Assembly (NCBI RefSeq): GCF_001467535.1
Contig: NZ_LNZC01000022.1
Location: 92,926-137,618 of the forward strand
Length of the DNA: 44,693 nucleotides
DNA from: Legionella worsleiensis
Lineage (GTDB): Bacteria; Pseudomonadota; Gammaproteobacteria; Legionellales; Legionellaceae
Direction: 5' to 3'
Below are positions 42,001 to 44,693 of the stretch, piece by piece. Position numbers and translations under genes: made by a program. Numbering within the stretch: position 1 is the stretch's first letter; each line of letters starts with the position of its first letter. The notes under the pieces are model-generated. The model ran no database searches. It was not told the DNA's origin and saw nothing but the letters and a program-made list of their open reading frames with translations.

Positions 42001-43403
42001 TGTTGTTCCAGAGTAGGAGTGTCTGCGAGTAAGACGTGCAGCGAGAGCTCCTGATTATTGAGCCATTGCCCCAGAGCATGAAGTGCTTCTATCCATTCGG
42101 CCTTCTGTTCTGGGGGCATGTCGCAGACGTCGAGCAGATTTTGGTAGTCGTTGAACTGGTGCAGCACGTCGTGAAGTCTCATTACCAGATAGACGGTATC
42201 CCAAGGATTTTTTTCAGCGGCGATTCTTTTTAATGACATAGGGCTGAAATCGGAGCCCCGCAGCCAGCCAATCGTTTGGCTGGCAAGGGAGTGCAGACTG
42301 GTTGCCGCAATGCGTTCAGAGCCCACTGCCATGGCATGACGTTTGGCGAAACGGTCTAATGCAGCGAGGACGGGTACAAAATGGCATGGGATGCTTTCCA
42401 GCCCTTCATTACTGCAATACCCATTAATTTGTATCAGCATTTTATCACTGGGAATGGTCTGGATGGAGCGAAAGCGATTCAGTATGTATTGCTTTGGGGC
42501 ATCCTCTTGTCCTGCATTGTTGATGGCTGCTTTAACATGGTCTGGAATGGTATCGAATATCCAGGGTAAAAACAGAGTTTGAAATTGTTCATAAAAGGGA
42601 ATGTATTCATTACCTGCCGGGTCTCGTCCATCAGGGAGCTTTAACTTAAGGTGTGTTGCAAGTACTTCATGTACCATAAAATCGAACAAACCTTGCATGA
42701 GAACGTCTTCGGCATTTAAGGGCAGACGTTTGCCTTCATAACCATCCAATGCCATGAGCCATCGGTGCCGGATGCCGGCTGAGCAAACGGATGGCGTTTC
42801 CTTCATCAGTTCATTGTTAATGCGGTCAAATTTTTGCAGACGGAGCAGTCGTTCCTTGGTTGCGGTACTGCCGGGAGGTACAGGCCATGCTTGCTCGTGT
42901 TTATCCATCAGTGCGCACAGCACTAGGGCAAAAACTTCGGGGAGCGGCAGATACCATTCGGTGGAAACCCGCTTTCCCTCATGCTCTTCCACCAGCGTGA
43001 CTCGGTCAAATTCTTTATTGAGAATATTTTTATCCAAAATCGTATTGAGCCAGCCTCTGGTGGAGGGTTCTAACACCGATGATTTGGCTCTGCGTTCGTA
43101 ACGTGCTCTGATACGCCGCATTTTTTCTTGTCCAGCAGAACTTTGGGATATCCCAAGAGTCATGGACGAGTGTTTTTCAGGATCGGAAGAGGAGGATGAT
43201 GCAGCAACCGAAGAGGAGGATGATGCAGCAACCGAAGATGAGGATGCCGCCTGACCGGAGCTACTGGCGTTGCGGTTTTGCAAAAAATATTTTGCAGCAA
43301 GCCTAATAGCAAGCAATGCAGCAGCGTTTGAGGTGACATGATTGTGAGTGCTCTGTCTTTTTTGAGCTTCTTCGAGTATCTGGTGATCGAGATTAAAAGG
43401 CAT
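39015..43403 (-). CDS. Very large protein of degenerate ankyrin-like repeats
   Basis: A 1462-residue protein. The N-terminal 100 residues are Ser/Ala-rich, with a 24-bp repeat in the DNA. Residues about 100-650 are helical and unknown. From about 660 to 1390 there are roughly 18 units of about 38 residues with the pattern LP..ER..AL....D..GxTxLHxLA...P..L..LLD (for example YLPEDERMATLI, RYENGQTLLHLLVETHPSYL). The LH and G-x-T positions match ankyrin repeats, but each unit carries an extra helical LP-x-x-x-R segment. No catalytic domain or signal peptide is seen. Likely a protein-binding solenoid. Host-directed roles are common for such proteins, but this is inference. Confidence 0.75.
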   Translation of the reverse strand: MPFNLDHQILEEAQKRQSTHNHVTSNAAALLAIRLAAKYFLQNRNASSSGQAASSSSVAASSSSSVAASSSSSDPEKHSSMTLGISQSSAGQEKMRRIRARYERRAKSSVLEPSTRGWLNTILDKNILNKEFDRVTLVEEHEGKRVSTEWYLPLPEVFALVLCALMDKHEQAWPVPPGSTATKERLLRLQKFDRINNELMKETPSVCSAGIRHRWLMALDGYEGKRLPLNAEDVLMQGLFDFMVHEVLATHLKLKLPDGRDPAGNEYIPFYEQFQTLFLPWIFDTIPDHVKAAINNAGQEDAPKQYILNRFRSIQTIPSDKMLIQINGYCSNEGLESIPCHFVPVLAALDRFAKRHAMAVGSERIAATSLHSLASQTIGWLRGSDFSPMSLKRIAAEKNPWDTVYLVMRLHDVLHQFNDYQNLLDVCDMPPEQKAEWIEALHALGQWLNNQELSLHVLLADTPTLEQHLRAFERGVILWRSNTYYDFISNYTAQWFAANNGAQASLFGRLCELFFNENTPEALSNPVIRVDEALLSKWITQTDEDGTLDVSPYQINRIILHALCYEPNTWSPLFLECLKGVLSFIRNRCNQGLNSAGQALSRDSWPQELIDQIEHLFDADTVKQVILTPGNITPGTSLRISYLLAMSRSMPERIIRKIVEHPGFDPNATDHRYLTPFYIAAEFGNIPFAKALRAKAAHCNVKYKSLFTPMVAAFDKKHLSFIQWFIQTLDESNALKELTTKDVYGFNLMQRLASNPQNLIDILRCLPVRSRKEALLAGDKTGFNALFLFAQHPLFIKDVLNCLPECERASVFMSESVSGFGMFEKNAFLYPKIVEPLLESLPKNKKEQFLLSKSQDGKTMLHHLAESYPQLLIKTVSYLPKKRRISLLRAKNNDNVSVLRQAAKSHPEILKQLLLLLPTKDRYSALMKKNRKGNTLLHHVSERKGELLIELVDLLKIKHRIKAIIARNKNGDTILHEIVSRNPETLQWLLNYLSLSDVMSKDKWGYPLLHKVANNPPILLVLLDFIPDTAKADTAKTCNNYGETIAHRVAHIPESRSLFFKWLPQTEYFAVLMARNKSNLTVLELIAKNDCDMLIQLLDSLSETEKYAALIARYENGQTLLHLLVETHPSYLIQLMDYLPEDERMATLITRRRRSGKYRFIGKLTNIPETEYSGCENVLEILAQKNVQYLIQLLYCLPEEARVAAIKVENEWDQSLALQVIIHFPHLAKGLFDCLPSTRRTDALKSRGSYDNTLLHKIAIRCKTRLRELLESLTETEILDVLMTRDKEGNTELHKILNEPSAVEVIMGCLPEAARADVVKSCNNKQLSVMHLAVSYPDSLQILLDYLPITEKANAVLFCGRDDYSSIKHAERLSKFKSLSILNAALEQTRHNINTQNTDDLSRPKQDKDGTIPSLPSSSVSDSSPIHDSCSFFRRMEQEQRFKDRSDKESELDAMDRKSPAL
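43186..43251. repeat. 24-bp tandem repeat encoding the Ser/Ala-rich segment
   Basis: Two full 24-bp units (43186-43209 and 43210-43233) and a partial third, encoding VAASSSSS-type repeats near the N-terminus of the large protein. Copy number could vary between strains. Confidence 0.8.
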
Positions 43404-43467
43404 GCGCTATGGACTTTGCGAAATTTAAAGTGCTGTAGACTATCACAAGAATCATAAAATGTTCAAT

Positions 43468-43569
43468 ATGAAAAGAACTGATGCTGTTTGGGTGAACGAA
43501 GTGATGGATGATCCACTTTTGATAAATTATGAGGACGATAGTGCTAATGTCAGTTCACTGCCGATGTGA
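43468..43569 (+). CDS. Possible micro-protein
   Basis: A 33-codon acidic frame (MKRTDAVWVNEVMDDPLLIN and onward) in the gap between two minus-strand genes. No convincing ribosome site was seen. Kept as a possibility only. Confidence 0.25.
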   Translation: MKRTDAVWVNEVMDDPLLINYEDDSANVSSLPM

Positions 43570-43631
43570 AATTGAAACAAGTATTTAAAACGTTTCTATT
43601 CACATCAGGCAGTGATGAATGCCAAATCGAG

Positions 43632-44444
43632 TTAAGGTTGGTACACCTCTTGCTGGATTCCGCCAACTACCCATTCTTTAGTATTGGTGAATTGATAGAA
43701 ATGCCAGATTTCATCAAGCGGCGCAATGGCTTCATTATTTTCCTTTATCGAGCCTGTAAAGCGAACGCTGGCGATATTAGACAGGGTTTGCCGGGATACA
43801 TCAAGCAACTCGGCATTTAAGTGAATGATTTCGGTTTTATTAGGCTCATTACCTCGCTCATCAAGCTGCATTTTGATTTCAGCGAACACTTCAGGTGTTG
43901 TGAAGGTTTGGATGTCCTGAAGATTTTTGCTGTCGTAAGCAGCCTGAAGTCGAATAAAATTCACTTTGGCGTTGCGTAAAAAACTCTCTGATACAAAATC
44001 AACAGGAGTAGCAGAGCTATGGCTGCTGTGGCCATTATGGGGCTGAGCTTGATTAAAAGGATTGAATGAATTGTCTCTGAATGCATTGGATTGAGCCGAT
44101 TGGAGTCCAGGCTGCATTTTTTTGCGTAAAAAACTGACTACAAAAAAGAGTACCGAGCCGAGTATTAACCAGGTCATCAGTCCGTTTGCAAGGCCATTAC
44201 CCATGAATAAACTGGCTAACAATCCACCCACCAGAAGACCTCCTAACACACCACCCCATCTGCTTTTATTCGATTTTTGTGCCATAGATGCAGTATTTTG
44301 CGTTTTATGTGATGAAAAAAGACTGCTTTGGGATCGTTGAACCCCAAAACTCCGCCCGCCGCCAAAGCGTTTTGCTGATGCTTCGTTGACAAGGAGTCCA
44401 AAAGACAATAGTGCAATGAGCAAACAAAAAATAAAATGACGCAT
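43632..44444 (-). CDS. Tim44-like domain membrane protein
   Basis: A 270-residue protein starting at the ATG 44444 (MRHFIFCLL); an upstream frame adds 11 unlikely residues. A signal-like N-terminus (about 3-24, ending ASA), then a Gly/Ser/Gln-rich stretch, two or so hydrophobic segments (WGGVLGGLLVGGLLASLF and LMTWLILGSVLFFVVSFLRKK), a linker, and a C-terminal Tim44-like domain (about 155-270: FLRNAKVNFIRLQAAYDSKNLQDIQTFTTPEVFAEIK). The family is common in proteobacteria as an inner-membrane protein of unclear function, probably binding partner proteins. Confidence 0.88.
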   Translation of the reverse strand: MRHFIFCLLIALLSFGLLVNEASAKRFGGGRSFGVQRSQSSLFSSHKTQNTASMAQKSNKSRWGGVLGGLLVGGLLASLFMGNGLANGLMTWLILGSVLFFVVSFLRKKMQPGLQSAQSNAFRDNSFNPFNQAQPHNGHSSHSSATPVDFVSESFLRNAKVNFIRLQAAYDSKNLQDIQTFTTPEVFAEIKMQLDERGNEPNKTEIIHLNAELLDVSRQTLSNIASVRFTGSIKENNEAIAPLDEIWHFYQFTNTKEWVVGGIQQEVYQP

Positions 44445-44623
44445 TTTAGTACACCCTATGAATGAATGAGTGGTCATTATATCGTAACAAACAAAAACTT
44501 GCTTGTGATCTCTGGAGCTGACTGGGGCTTGATCTACTTTTAATCAGAACGCCAGATCAGTATTTCTGGAATGTGTCAGGGTAAACGCATCTAAACGTAT
44601 TATCTAAGGCCAAGATGCCTACG

Positions 44624-44644
44624 TTCTGCGCTTTATGCGCAGAA
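44624..44644. repeat. Perfect hairpin in the right-edge non-coding region
   Basis: TTCTGCGC-TTTAT-GCGCAGAA, an 8-bp stem. A related CTGCGCATAAAGCG stretch occurs at the window end, so this looks like one copy of a repeated palindromic element. No gene is seen in 44478-44693. Confidence 0.6.
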
Positions 44645-44693
44645 TCCAGATCTTTGCCTGCACTAAGATCGCATGGATCCTGCGCATAAAGCG

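Noticed and set aside
1..44693. CRISPR array
   Set aside because: No series of spaced direct repeats was seen. The tandem repeats at 36280 and 43186 lie inside coding sequence and have no spacers.

Overview
The window looks like a low-GC, Legionella-type gammaproteobacterial chromosome. This is inferred from very large ankyrin-repeat proteins, eukaryotic-like domains (a Dot1-like methyltransferase) and dense mobile DNA. I could not run a search to confirm it. Two parts are visible: a genomic island from about 1 to 35,803, and chromosomal or older accessory DNA from 35,804 to 44,693. The island is bounded by a 26-bp direct repeat (1-26 and 35,778-35,803) that is the 3' end of a tRNA, probably tRNA-Thr(CGT). 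A P4-type integrase lies beside the right copy. Paired TTTGGTACC motifs with 12-bp spacing occur at both ends and look like integrase arm sites.

Island left part: a HEPN-like protein, an anti-restriction/replication operon on the minus strand (small gene, ssb, ardA), a NERD nuclease-like protein, two acetyltransferase genes (one a GrpB-GNAT fusion), an aminoglycoside-phosphotransferase-like kinase, and an overlapping pair of tyrosine recombinases (one degenerate, one with full catalytic residues). The most striking find is a conserved non-coding module present twice on the minus strand: upstream of the small-gene/ssb/ardA operon (about 2,819-2,951) and upstream of the recombinase pair (about 8,638-8,775). 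Each copy has a promoter-like sequence, a complete type I hammerhead ribozyme at the predicted 5' end of the RNA, and an H-type pseudoknot just after the cleavage site. The stems covary between the copies. A run of five near-perfect hairpins (8,764-8,935) lies beside the second copy.

Island middle part: a two-gene operon encoding a 2,337-residue ankyrin protein and a 1,345-residue SecA-like ATPase with C-terminal TPRs; a possibly frameshifted small gene; a secreted alpha/beta hydrolase; and an 8.1-kb Tn3-family transposon (22,240-30,374). The transposon carries a P-loop protein, a hydrophilic Cys-motif protein, a Dot1-like methyltransferase and a DUF1189 membrane protein. Its tnpA is frameshifted, and it truncates a different gene on each side.

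Island right part: an XRE-regulator/sensor/peptide deformylase/MFS operon broken by the transposon, an AlpA-type regulator, an MqsRA-like toxin-antitoxin pair with a palindromic operator, and the integrase. Beyond the island: small secreted proteins, a TerB/PH-like protein, a phd-doc module whose doc has a nonsense codon and a duplicated 3' end flanked by REP-like GTAG hairpins, a 1,462-residue protein of about 38-residue ankyrin-like repeats, and a Tim44-like protein.
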